From assembly GCA_035653295.1 (NCBI GenBank), contig DASRCB010000152.1:1-41980 (forward strand): a DNA stretch of 41,980 nucleotides. Direction: 5' to 3'. The notes under the pieces were generated by a model. That model ran no database searches and was not told where the DNA came from. It saw only the letters and a list, made by a program, of their open reading frames with translations. A program made the translations under genes and the position numbers. Numbering within the stretch: position 1 is the stretch's first letter; the number at the start of each line of letters is the position of its first letter. Positions 32,281-40,082 of this stretch are shown here, piece by piece. The stretch comes from DASRCB01 sp035653295. GTDB taxonomy: Bacteria; Acidobacteriota; Terriglobia; Bryobacterales; Bryobacteraceae.

Positions 32281-33561
32281 ATGTCCGAGATTTTCAGACC
32301 CTATACCCCCGACGACGTCGCCCGTCTGCGCGGCAGCGTGCGCATCGAGTACACGCTTGCGCGCATGGGCGCTGAACGCCTGCGTCACCTGCTTCACACC
32401 GAACCGTATGTTCCCGCTCTCGGCGCCCTCACCGGCAATCAGGCCGTCGAGCAGGTGCATGCCGGACTCAAAGCCATTTATCTCAGCGGCTGGCAGGTCG
32501 CCGGCGACGCCAATCTCGCCGGCCAGATGTACCCCGACCAGAGCCTCTATCCGGTCAACAGCGTTCCCCAGGTGGTCCGCGCCATCAATAACGCGCTCCT
32601 GCGCGCCGATCAGATCCACCACGCAATGGGCCGCAATGGCATTTACTGGATGGCGCCCATCGTCGCCGACGCGGAGGCCGGCTTCGGTGGCCCACTCAAC
32701 GCCTTCGAACTGATGAAGGCGATGATCGAGGCGGGCGCGGCTGCCGTCCATTTCGAGGACCAGCTCGCGTCCGCCAAGAAGTGCGGACACATGGGCGGCA
32801 AAGTGGTGGTTCCGGTGAGCGAGTTCATCCAGAAGCTGGTCGCCGCGCGCCTGGCCGCCGATGTGATGGGCGTTCCCACGCTGCTTATCGCCCGCACCGA
32901 CGCAAACAGCGCGGGCCTGCTCCTCAGCGATATCGACGGTCGCGACGCGCCGTTCCTCGCCGGCGGACGCACCGCCGAGGGGTACTTCCATTTTCGGGGG
33001 GGCCTCGACGCCGCCATCGCCCGCGGCCTCGCCTATGCGCCTCACGCCGACATGATCTGGTGCGAGACCTCCGAGCCGAACCTGGCCGAGGCGCGCATCT
33101 TCGCCGACGCCATCCACGCGCGCTATCCGGGCAAGCTACTGGCCTATAACTGCTCGCCCTCATTCCACTGGAAGCGCAAGCTGGACGAAGCCGCTATTGC
33201 CCGTTTCCAGGACGAGCTCGGCGCCATGGGCTATAAGTTCCAGTTCGTCACGCTCGCCGGCTTTCATGCTTTGAATCTGAGCATGTTCGAGCTGGCCCGT
33301 GAATACGCGGCCATTGGCATGTCAGCCTACTCCAGGCTGCAGGAGCGCGAGTTCGCCCTCGCCTCCGCAGGCTACGGCGCGATCAAACACCAGACCTTCG
33401 TTGGGACTGGTTACTTCGATGAGGTGGCCCAGACCATTGCAGGCGGCAATTCATCCACCGTCGCTTTGAAAGGTTCAACCGAAGAAGCGCAGTTCCACTT
33501 CGGCGCCCCGAACGGATGCCGCCGCGAGACGGTGCACGCCTGCGGCATGGAGAACTGCTGA
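32281..33561 (+). CDS. aceA: Isocitrate lyase
   Basis: About 426 residues from ATG 32281 (AAGAGAG upstream); an earlier TTG at 32260 has no ribosome site. It splits isocitrate into glyoxylate and succinate. Active-site signature KKCGHMGGK (166-174) with Cys168; also AGQMYPDQSLYPV, HFEDQLAS and CSPSFHWKRKL. The family normally ends shortly after GSTEEQF; this protein goes on past GSTEEAQF with 21 more residues containing three Cys. The DNA for that tail carries GGAG, the likely ribosome site of glpX two bases downstream. Confidence 0.96.
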   Translation: MSEIFRPYTPDDVARLRGSVRIEYTLARMGAERLRHLLHTEPYVPALGALTGNQAVEQVHAGLKAIYLSGWQVAGDANLAGQMYPDQSLYPVNSVPQVVRAINNALLRADQIHHAMGRNGIYWMAPIVADAEAGFGGPLNAFELMKAMIEAGAAAVHFEDQLASAKKCGHMGGKVVVPVSEFIQKLVAARLAADVMGVPTLLIARTDANSAGLLLSDIDGRDAPFLAGGRTAEGYFHFRGGLDAAIARGLAYAPHADMIWCETSEPNLAEARIFADAIHARYPGKLLAYNCSPSFHWKRKLDEAAIARFQDELGAMGYKFQFVTLAGFHALNLSMFELAREYAAIGMSAYSRLQEREFALASAGYGAIKHQTFVGTGYFDEVAQTIAGGNSSTVALKGSTEEAQFHFGAPNGCRRETVHACGMENC

Positions 33562-33563
33562 GC

Positions 33564-34595
33564 ATGCTCAACGTTGTGGAGCGGAGCACGGCCGCGGCCA
33601 CGGCGGCCGACGCCGACATCGAGCAGCGGCTCTCTCTTGAAATGGTTCGTGTGGTGGAAGCGGCGGCCGTCGCCGCGGCGCACACCATGGGCCAGGGCGA
33701 CGCCCACGCCTCCGACCATGCCGCGGTCGAAGCCATGCGCCGCGCCTTCGACGACGTCCCAATCGCCGGCCGCATCGTCATCGGTGAAGGCGAGCGCGAC
33801 GATGCCCCCATGCTGCGCATTGGTGAACTGGTCGGCATCGCCGAACGAGGCCATCCTGACATCGATATCGCCGTGGATCCGCTGGAGGGCACAAACCTCT
33901 GCGCCACCGGCGCCGCCAACGCCATCGCCGTGCTCGCCGCCTCCGAGCACGGCGGCCTGCTGCACGCGCCCGACTGCTACATGGAGAAGATCATCGCCGG
34001 TCCAGCCTGCCGCGGCGCGCTCGATCTCGATGCTCCGCCGGAGAACAACCTCCGCGCCATTGCCCGTTGCCTCGACCGTGGCGTACACGATCTGGTGGTC
34101 CTCGTCCTCGACCGCCCCCGCCATGCCCAGCTGATCTCGGCTATTCGCAAAGCAGGCGCCCGCATCCGCCTCATTTCCGATGGCGATCTCTCCGCCGGGA
34201 TTGCCGCCGCCGTACGCGGCGCCGGCGTTCACGCCGTGATGGGCAGCGGCGGAGCGCCGGAAGGAGTGCTGACCGCGGCGGCCCTGCGCTGCCTCGGCGG
34301 TGAAATGCTGGGCCGCCTCGTCGTCAACACCCCTCAGTTACACGAACGCGTGTCCGCTATGGGCGTGCGCGACGTCACCCGCATTTACCGCGCCGAGGAC
34401 CTGGCCCCTGGCCGCCAGATCGTATTCGTCGCCACCGGAGTCACCAGCGGCGCGCTGCTGAGCGGAGTCCGCTTTTTCGGCGCCGGTCACCGCACTCACT
34501 CGCTGGTCCTGAATCTCGCCTGCAGGCAGGTGCGCTTTCTCGACACAGTTCACATGACAGCTGAGGCAGGCCGCCGCGGCATCCGCCTGAATTAA
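33564..34595 (+). CDS. glpX: Class II fructose-1,6-bisphosphatase (GlpX type)
   Basis: 343 residues from ATG 33564, two bases after the aceA stop; upstream starts would overlap aceA. It removes the 1-phosphate of fructose-1,6-bisphosphate, the committed step of gluconeogenesis. Metal/phosphate motifs: VIGEGERDDAPMLRIGE (72-88) and DIAVDPLEGTNLCATGAANA (101-120). The conserved SDGDLSAGIAAA and MGSGGAPEGVLTAAA follow. Coupling to isocitrate lyase ties sugar synthesis to growth on two-carbon compounds. Confidence 0.94.
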   Translation: MLNVVERSTAAATAADADIEQRLSLEMVRVVEAAAVAAAHTMGQGDAHASDHAAVEAMRRAFDDVPIAGRIVIGEGERDDAPMLRIGELVGIAERGHPDIDIAVDPLEGTNLCATGAANAIAVLAASEHGGLLHAPDCYMEKIIAGPACRGALDLDAPPENNLRAIARCLDRGVHDLVVLVLDRPRHAQLISAIRKAGARIRLISDGDLSAGIAAAVRGAGVHAVMGSGGAPEGVLTAAALRCLGGEMLGRLVVNTPQLHERVSAMGVRDVTRIYRAEDLAPGRQIVFVATGVTSGALLSGVRFFGAGHRTHSLVLNLACRQVRFLDTVHMTAEAGRRGIRLN

Positions 34596-34621
34596 TTTCG
34601 CGCGACGTCACAGAACTCTGT

Positions 34622-35542
34622 TCAGGCGACGCCTGAAAGGATTTCATCGACTTCCCGCAGTTCTTCCGCGGACAGTGGCCATTCGCCCGCCGCGGCATTT
34701 GCCGTGACCTGCTTAGGCGATGTTGCGCCCGCGATCACGGAAGCGACAGCCCGGTGCGCGAGCAGCCAGGAAAACGCCAGGTCCAGCAGCGTATGGCCGC
34801 GCCGTTCGGCAAAGCCGCGCAGGGACTCGGAAACGGCAAGGTTCTGTTCGGTGAACACCTTGGGCCCCCAGCCGGCCTCGCCGCGGCTTCCCGCCGGCAG
34901 TGGAGCGCCCGGCCGGTACTTCCCGGTCAGTAATCCACTGGCGAGCGGAAAATACGGCAGAAACGCAAGGCCGAGCCGCTCGCATTCGGGCAGCACTTCG
35001 CGCTCCGCCTCGCGACGGATCATGCTGTATTCGTTTTGCACACTGACGAATCGGGCGCGCCCGACTGCCGCCAATTCCGCTGCCCGCAGTTGTTCGGCGT
35101 TGAAGTTCGAGCAGCCGATCTCCCGAACCTTCCCCTCGCGCACCATGTCGTCCAGGGCTCCCAGCGTGTCCGCGATTGGGGTCTGCGGGTCCGGCTGGTG
35201 CAACTGATAAAGATCGATGTAGTCGGCGCCAAGGCGACGAAGGCTGTCCTCACAGGCCCTCCTGACATACTCCGGCTTCGCGCCCTGCCGCTGCTCATCC
35301 ATCCGCATGCCGAATTTCGTGCCGATCACTGCCTCGCTGCGGCGCGACCCGAGCGCGCGTCCCAGAAATTCCTCGCTCTGACCGGAGCCGTAGATATCGG
35401 CGGTGTCGAAGAAGGTGACTCCCGCGCTGAGGGCGGCGTGCACTACCTCCGCGCTGGCCTTCTCATCGATACGCCACCCGAAATTGTTACAACCCAGCCC
35501 CACGGCGCTTACCTGTAAAGAACCAATCGTGCGGAAGTGCAT
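34622..35542 (-). CDS. Aldo/keto reductase
   Basis: 306 residues, TIM-barrel reductase. The catalytic tetrad is complete: Asp46 (FFDTADIYG), Tyr51, Lys76 (GTKFG) and His115 (YQLHQPD). NADP contacts are expected in GCSNFNAEQL and in the C-terminal SVIAGATSPKQV. It reduces carbonyl compounds with NADPH; the substrate is unknown. Closest in form to the YghZ/Tas-like bacterial AKRs. Convergent with glpX. Confidence 0.92.
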   Translation of the reverse strand: MHFRTIGSLQVSAVGLGCNNFGWRIDEKASAEVVHAALSAGVTFFDTADIYGSGQSEEFLGRALGSRRSEAVIGTKFGMRMDEQRQGAKPEYVRRACEDSLRRLGADYIDLYQLHQPDPQTPIADTLGALDDMVREGKVREIGCSNFNAEQLRAAELAAVGRARFVSVQNEYSMIRREAEREVLPECERLGLAFLPYFPLASGLLTGKYRPGAPLPAGSRGEAGWGPKVFTEQNLAVSESLRGFAERRGHTLLDLAFSWLLAHRAVASVIAGATSPKQVTANAAAGEWPLSAEELREVDEILSGVA

Positions 35543-35643
35543 CGGCGCTCCTTCAGTTCACATTACCGCCTGCCCTTCGCTTCAAAACGAGACCGGGGCG
35601 ATGCGCCGGAAATGACTCCTCGCGCATGCCCCGGCGCGGGCGA

Positions 35644-36249
35644 TCAGGCCACTTCCAGCAACTCGTGCAGCGGCGCATCCTTTCGCTGCCGAGGTTGCCT
35701 CAGAGGAGGCCGAATGGGAATCGCCCGCCAGTCGGCCGGATCGAGCGGGGCTGGATGGGGCGCCTGCCGGGTGCCGCCAAAGTATTCATCCAGCGGGTAC
35801 AATCCGTAGGGCGCCAGTTCACGGAATACCCGGCCCAGCTTCTGCTCGATCCGATATACGGAATGGAAGAAATTGCCGCGGTCAACATCCAGCCTGCGGC
35901 AGCACAGCCGCCAGTCGGCGCCCAGCAGGAAGTGATAGCGGAAGATCCGGTGTTCAAACTCGCTGAGCGTGCGTTTGGCGATCAGACAGAAATCCGCACA
36001 GTATTCCTCGTCCTTGCGGCTCCAGATGTTTTTTCGCAACCGCCCCTGGTTTGCGTCCAGCGTAACACGGCCAACTGTCTTGTCCTTTTCCACGCAGTAG
36101 CGGAATCGCGCATAGCAGACGCGGAATATCTCACGCAATACGCATTTACACGGGCTGGCTTTTATCCGGCCGGTCTTCATGCCCAGACCGCGGCAAAATG
36201 TACAGGATGGCGCGGCCAGCGCCAAAGCATCGGATCTGCTCCACTGCAT
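35644..36249 (-). CDS. Cys-rich protein of unknown function, possible zinc site and sigma-region-4-like helix-turn-helix
   Basis: 201 residues, not assigned to a known family. The N-terminus has C16-x2-C19 and C34-x-C36, with C45 and C52 after, in a basic setting (PCKCVLREIFRVCYARFRYC) that suggests a zinc-binding nucleic-acid module. Residues 83-158 are helical, with the order LSEFEHRIFRYHFLLGADW, a short turn, and GNFFHSVYRIEQKLGRVFRE, reminiscent of sigma factor region 4. The tail is Pro/Arg-rich. AGGA precedes the ATG. It is divergent from a small XRE-type regulator gene 269 bases away. Confidence 0.65.
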   Translation of the reverse strand: MQWSRSDALALAAPSCTFCRGLGMKTGRIKASPCKCVLREIFRVCYARFRYCVEKDKTVGRVTLDANQGRLRKNIWSRKDEEYCADFCLIAKRTLSEFEHRIFRYHFLLGADWRLCCRRLDVDRGNFFHSVYRIEQKLGRVFRELAPYGLYPLDEYFGGTRQAPHPAPLDPADWRAIPIRPPLRQPRQRKDAPLHELLEVA

Positions 36250-36518
36250 CGTTACAATTCCTTTCCGGGAGCCCTCTCGGCGCCCCGGTGAATGATGTAT
36301 ATATGCTTCGAAATTAACCTCCGCAGGAAATCCGTCAAGACCTCTGCCTGGATCCCTTACGCCTCGCTCGGCATTCCCCTGGTACTCTTAGTACCGTAAG
36401 CCCCTGAAAGTAGACGTTTTCGGTCCGGCGTTAATTTTCGGCGGAGAATCTCACTTCGGCAGAGCAGGTCGCGAGAAATTTTGAAACTAACGACGCCCTA
36501 TTTCACACTGAAATATAG
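36250..36518. promoter_or_regulatory. Divergent promoter region, relatively AT-rich, with inverted repeat
   Basis: This gap separates the Cys-rich gene (minus) from the XRE gene (plus) and is more AT-rich than its surroundings. It holds the inverted repeat GGTAC-TCTTA-GTACC at 36381-36395, near its middle, and a TTGACG (minus strand, 36333-36338) that may be a -35 for the Cys-rich gene. No small gene is apparent in it. Confidence 0.4.
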
Positions 36519-36788
36519 ATGCGACACGATTTTCACGGGCTGGAGAGCAGAATCGTCTCTCTGGTGCGCGGCAAAGTACAGGATGGCCAGTTTACGGAGC
36601 GTGGATTGGCCCGAAAACTGGGCATATCTCAGCCTCACATCCACAACGTCCTGTGCGGCCGCCGCCGGGTGACGCCGGATCTGCTCGATATCGTACTGAG
36701 CGGGTTTCATCTCACGGTCCTCGACCTGTTTACTGCCGAGGAGTTACGCCGGCATGTTCAACTTCGCGCGCGGACGCCGGCCGATTGA
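36519..36788 (+). CDS. Small XRE/Cro-type helix-turn-helix protein
   Basis: 89 residues. The helix-turn-helix lies at about 25-50: FTERGLARKLGISQPHIHNV followed by LCGRRRVTPDLLD. The C-terminal ~25 residues are short and charged, with no ligand or toxin domain. Size and form fit a single-domain repressor. ATG 36519 has no clear ribosome site, and translation may be weak. Divergent from the Cys-rich gene, whose promoter it may control; convergent with the glycosyltransferase gene. Confidence 0.78.
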   Translation: MRHDFHGLESRIVSLVRGKVQDGQFTERGLARKLGISQPHIHNVLCGRRRVTPDLLDIVLSGFHLTVLDLFTAEELRRHVQLRARTPAD

Positions 36789-36795
36789 GCGTCAT

Positions 36796-37971
36796 CTACC
36801 GCGTTCGCGCTCGCGCCGCGCACACTTCGCGATACGTCGCCAGCACTTCACGCGCGGTGCGGTCCCAGCTGAAGCGGCGCAGTTGCTCGAAGCCGCGGCG
36901 GATCAGGGTGCTGCGCAAATCGCGGTCGAGCAGGAGATCGCGGATGCCGCGGGCGATATCGAATACGTTTTCCGGATTGACAATGATTGCCGCGTCGCCT
37001 ACCGATTCCGGCAGCGCGCTCAGATTCGAGCACACCACCGGGGTTCCGCAGGCCATCGCCTCCAGGGGCGGCAGCCCGAATCCCTCGTAAAGCGAGGGAA
37101 AAACAAAAACTCTCGCCGCCTGGTAAAACGAGCACAGCGTCTCGATGGGCACGAATCCGAGAAAGCGCACCACGTGCTCCATGCGCGTGTTAATCACCGC
37201 CTGGCGCACACTGGGATAGCGCGAAATCTCGTCACCGATGATAATCAGCCGCAGCTCGCGAAATACGGGATGATTCTGCATTTCGCCTCGCAAGACCGCG
37301 AACGCCTCTACCAGGCGCGGAATGTTCTTCTGTGGACGGATGGTGCCGGCGTACAGCAGAAAGGGGTAGTCAATCTGATACCGGTCGAGCGTGCGCTGCA
37401 GGCCCGGAGCATAGCTGTAACCTTCATCGCTGATGCAGGCTATGGCCGGACCGGCGCGCTGGAATGCCGGGTCCGGGGCGCTGTATATGGTCCGGATTCG
37501 CTCCGCCGGCACGCCCATTACCGTCTCCACATCGCGGCGCGTGGAGTTGGAAACGGCTATCACCCGGTCCGCCCGAGTCAACCCGCGTCGAAATGAATAG
37601 AATCTGAGATTGTTTCTGGCGCCCGAGACTCGCTGAAAAATCAGGCTGCCCATGTCGTGAATGGTCACCACGTAGGGGCGCGGCATGAGCAGCGGCACTG
37701 CGCTCAGCGGCACATGGATCAGGTCCGCGCCCAAACCGCGCAAAAACAAAGGGAAGCTCACGCCGGCAAAGGGGCCAGGCTGACGATTCCAGGCGGTCGT
37801 CCTGAAATTATCCGGGAGCCGGCCGAAGTCGGCAGGCGCCGCGTCGCGGACGATCAGAGTATACCGATTTTCTGCATCGATCTCGCCGAGGCGCCGAACC
37901 AGGTTCCGGATGTAAGTCCCAATTCCGAAATCTGCGATCCGCCGGACGTCTATGGCGATGTGCAGCGGCAT
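36796..37971 (-). CDS. Glycosyltransferase family 4 (GT-B fold)
   Basis: 391 residues. Retaining GT4 marks: GIGTYIRNL (16-24), IHDMGSLIF (104-112), Arg212 and Lys215 in GTIRPQKNIPRL, and the nucleotide-sugar motif EGFGLPPLEAM (296-306). It transfers a sugar from a nucleotide-sugar donor, probably onto a polysaccharide or lipid. No membrane helix. The ATG follows the stop of glyA with no gap (TGAATG), so translation is probably coupled. Confidence 0.92.
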   Translation of the reverse strand: MPLHIAIDVRRIADFGIGTYIRNLVRRLGEIDAENRYTLIVRDAAPADFGRLPDNFRTTAWNRQPGPFAGVSFPLFLRGLGADLIHVPLSAVPLLMPRPYVVTIHDMGSLIFQRVSGARNNLRFYSFRRGLTRADRVIAVSNSTRRDVETVMGVPAERIRTIYSAPDPAFQRAGPAIACISDEGYSYAPGLQRTLDRYQIDYPFLLYAGTIRPQKNIPRLVEAFAVLRGEMQNHPVFRELRLIIIGDEISRYPSVRQAVINTRMEHVVRFLGFVPIETLCSFYQAARVFVFPSLYEGFGLPPLEAMACGTPVVCSNLSALPESVGDAAIIVNPENVFDIARGIRDLLLDRDLRSTLIRRGFEQLRRFSWDRTAREVLATYREVCAARARTR

Positions 37972-39255
37972 TCAGCGCGCGCCGGCGCGCTCCATCTTCC
38001 ACGCGTAAAGAGGGAACGCCTCGGTGAGCGCACCCACGCGGCGGCGAACGGAAGCGATTACTTCGTCCGAGGCGATGTTCTCCAGCACGTCGGCGATGAG
38101 TGCCCCGACCTGGCGCATCTCCTTCGCGCCGAACCCGCGGGTAGTCACCGCCGGGCTGCCCAGCCTCACCCCGCTGGGATTCAGAGGGGGATTGACATCG
38201 AACGGAATCGCGTTTTTGTTGACCGTGATGAAGGCGCGGTCCAGAGCCGTTTCCGCCTCCCTGCCTCGCACCCCGCGGGCGAAAACGTCGGCGAGAAGCA
38301 GATGCGTGTCCGTGCCGCCGGAGACAATCCGCACCCCCCTCTCCTGCAGGCTCTCGGCCAGCGCCTGAGCGTTCGCCACCACGCTCCGTTGATACTCGAC
38401 GAATCCGGGCTGCATCGCCTCAAGCAGGCAAACCGCTTTCGCTGCCACCACGTGCACCAGAGGGCCGCCCTGCATGCCCGGAAAAACTACCTTGTCGATC
38501 GCCGCTGCATACTGCGCTTTGGAAAGAATCAGACCCGCGCGCGGACCGCGCAGCGTTTTGTGCGTCGTCGAGGTCACGATGTCCGCGAATTCACATGGGT
38601 TCGGATAGATGCCCGCGGCCACGAGTCCCGAAAAATGCGCCATGTCCACCAGGAAGATCGCTCCGGCGGCGTCGGCGATCTCGCGAAAGCGCTTGAAATC
38701 GATGATACGGGGATATGCGCTCGCGCCGGCGATGATCATCTTCGGCTTGTGCTCGTCGGCAAGGCGCGCCAGCTCGTCGTAGTCGATGCGCTCATCCTCG
38801 CGCCGGACCCCGTACGGCACAACTTTGTACGTCTTGCCCGAGAAGTTCAGCGGGTGGCCATGCGTCAGATGTCCGCCATGGGCCAGGTTCATGCCGAGGA
38901 TTGTGTCCCCGGGCTGCAAAACGGCGGCGTATGCGGCCTGATTTGCCTGTGAGCCGGAATGCGGCTGCACGTTGGCATGCTCGGCGTGGAACAGCTTTTT
39001 CGCACGCTCACGGGCGAGGTTTTCAACGACGTCGGTGAACTCACAGCCGCCGTAATAGCGCTTCCCGGGATAACCTTCGGCGTACTTGTTGGTGAAAATG
39101 CTCCCTGTCGCCTCCAGGACCGCCTCGGAAGTGAAGTTCTCGCTGGCGATCAGTTCCAGCCGCGTGTTCTGCCTATCCAGCTCATGCTGGATGGCCTCGT
39201 ACACTTCCGGGTCCGCCTCGGCCAGCGGCCGCGCCATCCGTTCCTGTTCGTTCAT
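37972..39255 (-). CDS. glyA: Serine hydroxymethyltransferase
   Basis: About 427 residues from ATG 39253-39255 (GGTGAA upstream); a start at 39405 would add 50 residues not seen in the family. PLP enzyme interconverting serine and glycine with tetrahydrofolate. Marks: LIASEN (35-40), YPGKRYYGG (62-70), HSGSQAN, Asp204 and His207 in VDMAHFSG, and the Schiff-base Lys233 in STTHKTLRGPR. First gene of a two-gene unit with the glycosyltransferase. Confidence 0.96.
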   Translation of the reverse strand: MNEQERMARPLAEADPEVYEAIQHELDRQNTRLELIASENFTSEAVLEATGSIFTNKYAEGYPGKRYYGGCEFTDVVENLARERAKKLFHAEHANVQPHSGSQANQAAYAAVLQPGDTILGMNLAHGGHLTHGHPLNFSGKTYKVVPYGVRREDERIDYDELARLADEHKPKMIIAGASAYPRIIDFKRFREIADAAGAIFLVDMAHFSGLVAAGIYPNPCEFADIVTSTTHKTLRGPRAGLILSKAQYAAAIDKVVFPGMQGGPLVHVVAAKAVCLLEAMQPGFVEYQRSVVANAQALAESLQERGVRIVSGGTDTHLLLADVFARGVRGREAETALDRAFITVNKNAIPFDVNPPLNPSGVRLGSPAVTTRGFGAKEMRQVGALIADVLENIASDEVIASVRRRVGALTEAFPLYAWKMERAGAR

Positions 39256-39403
39256 TTCACCAATTCTATCTCGCGACCTCTGCACCGCCCCCTCGCTCGC
39301 CACTTTGCGCGGCTTCTCAGCAGAACACCCGATTGCACTGGCTATTCCGTACCATGGAAATCCGGCCGTCCGCGGTGCACAATCGAACAGCTGGCATTCG
39401 GAC

Positions 39404-39673
39404 ATGCTTCAATCGTTTGAGCATCGCAGCGAACCGCGCACCATCTGCGAGGGCGATGTCCGGCTCTACGCCGACGGGCTCTCGGGCGAACTGATGGCCC
39501 GCCTGCTCGATGTCAGCAATAACGGGTTTCGCGCCATGCACAGCAGCCCCGACGTCACGCCGGGCCGGGAGTTCGAGTTCCGGCACCGGTTCTTCGTGGG
39601 CAGGGCGCGCGTGGTCTGGACGCGGCCATACGCCGGCAGCACACAGAGTGGTTTCCAGGTTCTCCGCGGCTGA
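39404..39673 (+). CDS. Single-domain PilZ protein (c-di-GMP receptor)
   Basis: 89 residues from ATG 39404; longer reading of this frame runs antisense to glyA and is not credible. Both c-di-GMP-binding signatures are present: RSEPR (RxxxR, 8-12) and DVSNNG (D/NxSxxG, 36-41). The rest matches a PilZ barrel (ELMARLLDVSNNGFRAMHS, RARVVWTRP). It has no partner domain, so it would act by docking to another protein when c-di-GMP is bound. Transcribed away from glyA, which begins about 150 bases away. Confidence 0.82.
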   Translation: MLQSFEHRSEPRTICEGDVRLYADGLSGELMARLLDVSNNGFRAMHSSPDVTPGREFEFRHRFFVGRARVVWTRPYAGSTQSGFQVLRG

Positions 39674-39693
39674 CCGAACGGCTCCGGGCCGGA

Positions 39694-39993
39694 CTACTCG
39701 AGGATGGTAAAGACCTCGCGGTGTCCCGATTCGATCAGCGGGACAAGCTTCTGATAATTTGCCTGAAAGTCCTTATCCCCCATATAGCGCGGCGCATCCG
39801 TTTCGAAGGCGGCCAGGCTGGGTACAGTCAGCTCCAGCACCACGGTGTAGAAGGGGCCCGTCACATCCGTCAGGATGCGCGGGGAGAAATTCGCGCCGGC
39901 CCGCTTCTGGATCGCCAGACCTTCCTTAAACAGCGCAACGGCTTCTCGCGCTTTTCCGAATTTCAGCTGGAACACATTGCGTATCAGGATCAT
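39694..39993 (-). CDS. NIPSNAP-like small alpha/beta protein
   Basis: 99 residues from ATG 39991-39993, with AGGAG eight bases upstream; a longer start at 40080 is poorly placed. The sequence (MILIRNVFQLKFGKAREAV, then AFETDAPRYMGDKDFQANYQ) fits the NIPSNAP/dimeric ferredoxin-like fold. Function unknown; related small proteins form dimers. Confidence 0.7.
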   Translation of the reverse strand: MILIRNVFQLKFGKAREAVALFKEGLAIQKRAGANFSPRILTDVTGPFYTVVLELTVPSLAAFETDAPRYMGDKDFQANYQKLVPLIESGHREVFTILE

Positions 39994-40082
39994 CGCGACA
40001 ACTCCTGTCAGGTCATGCCATTTCGGCTCTGAGCCGTAGTATCGTATCAAAAACCAGAACCGCGGGTTATGCTGAAACACCG

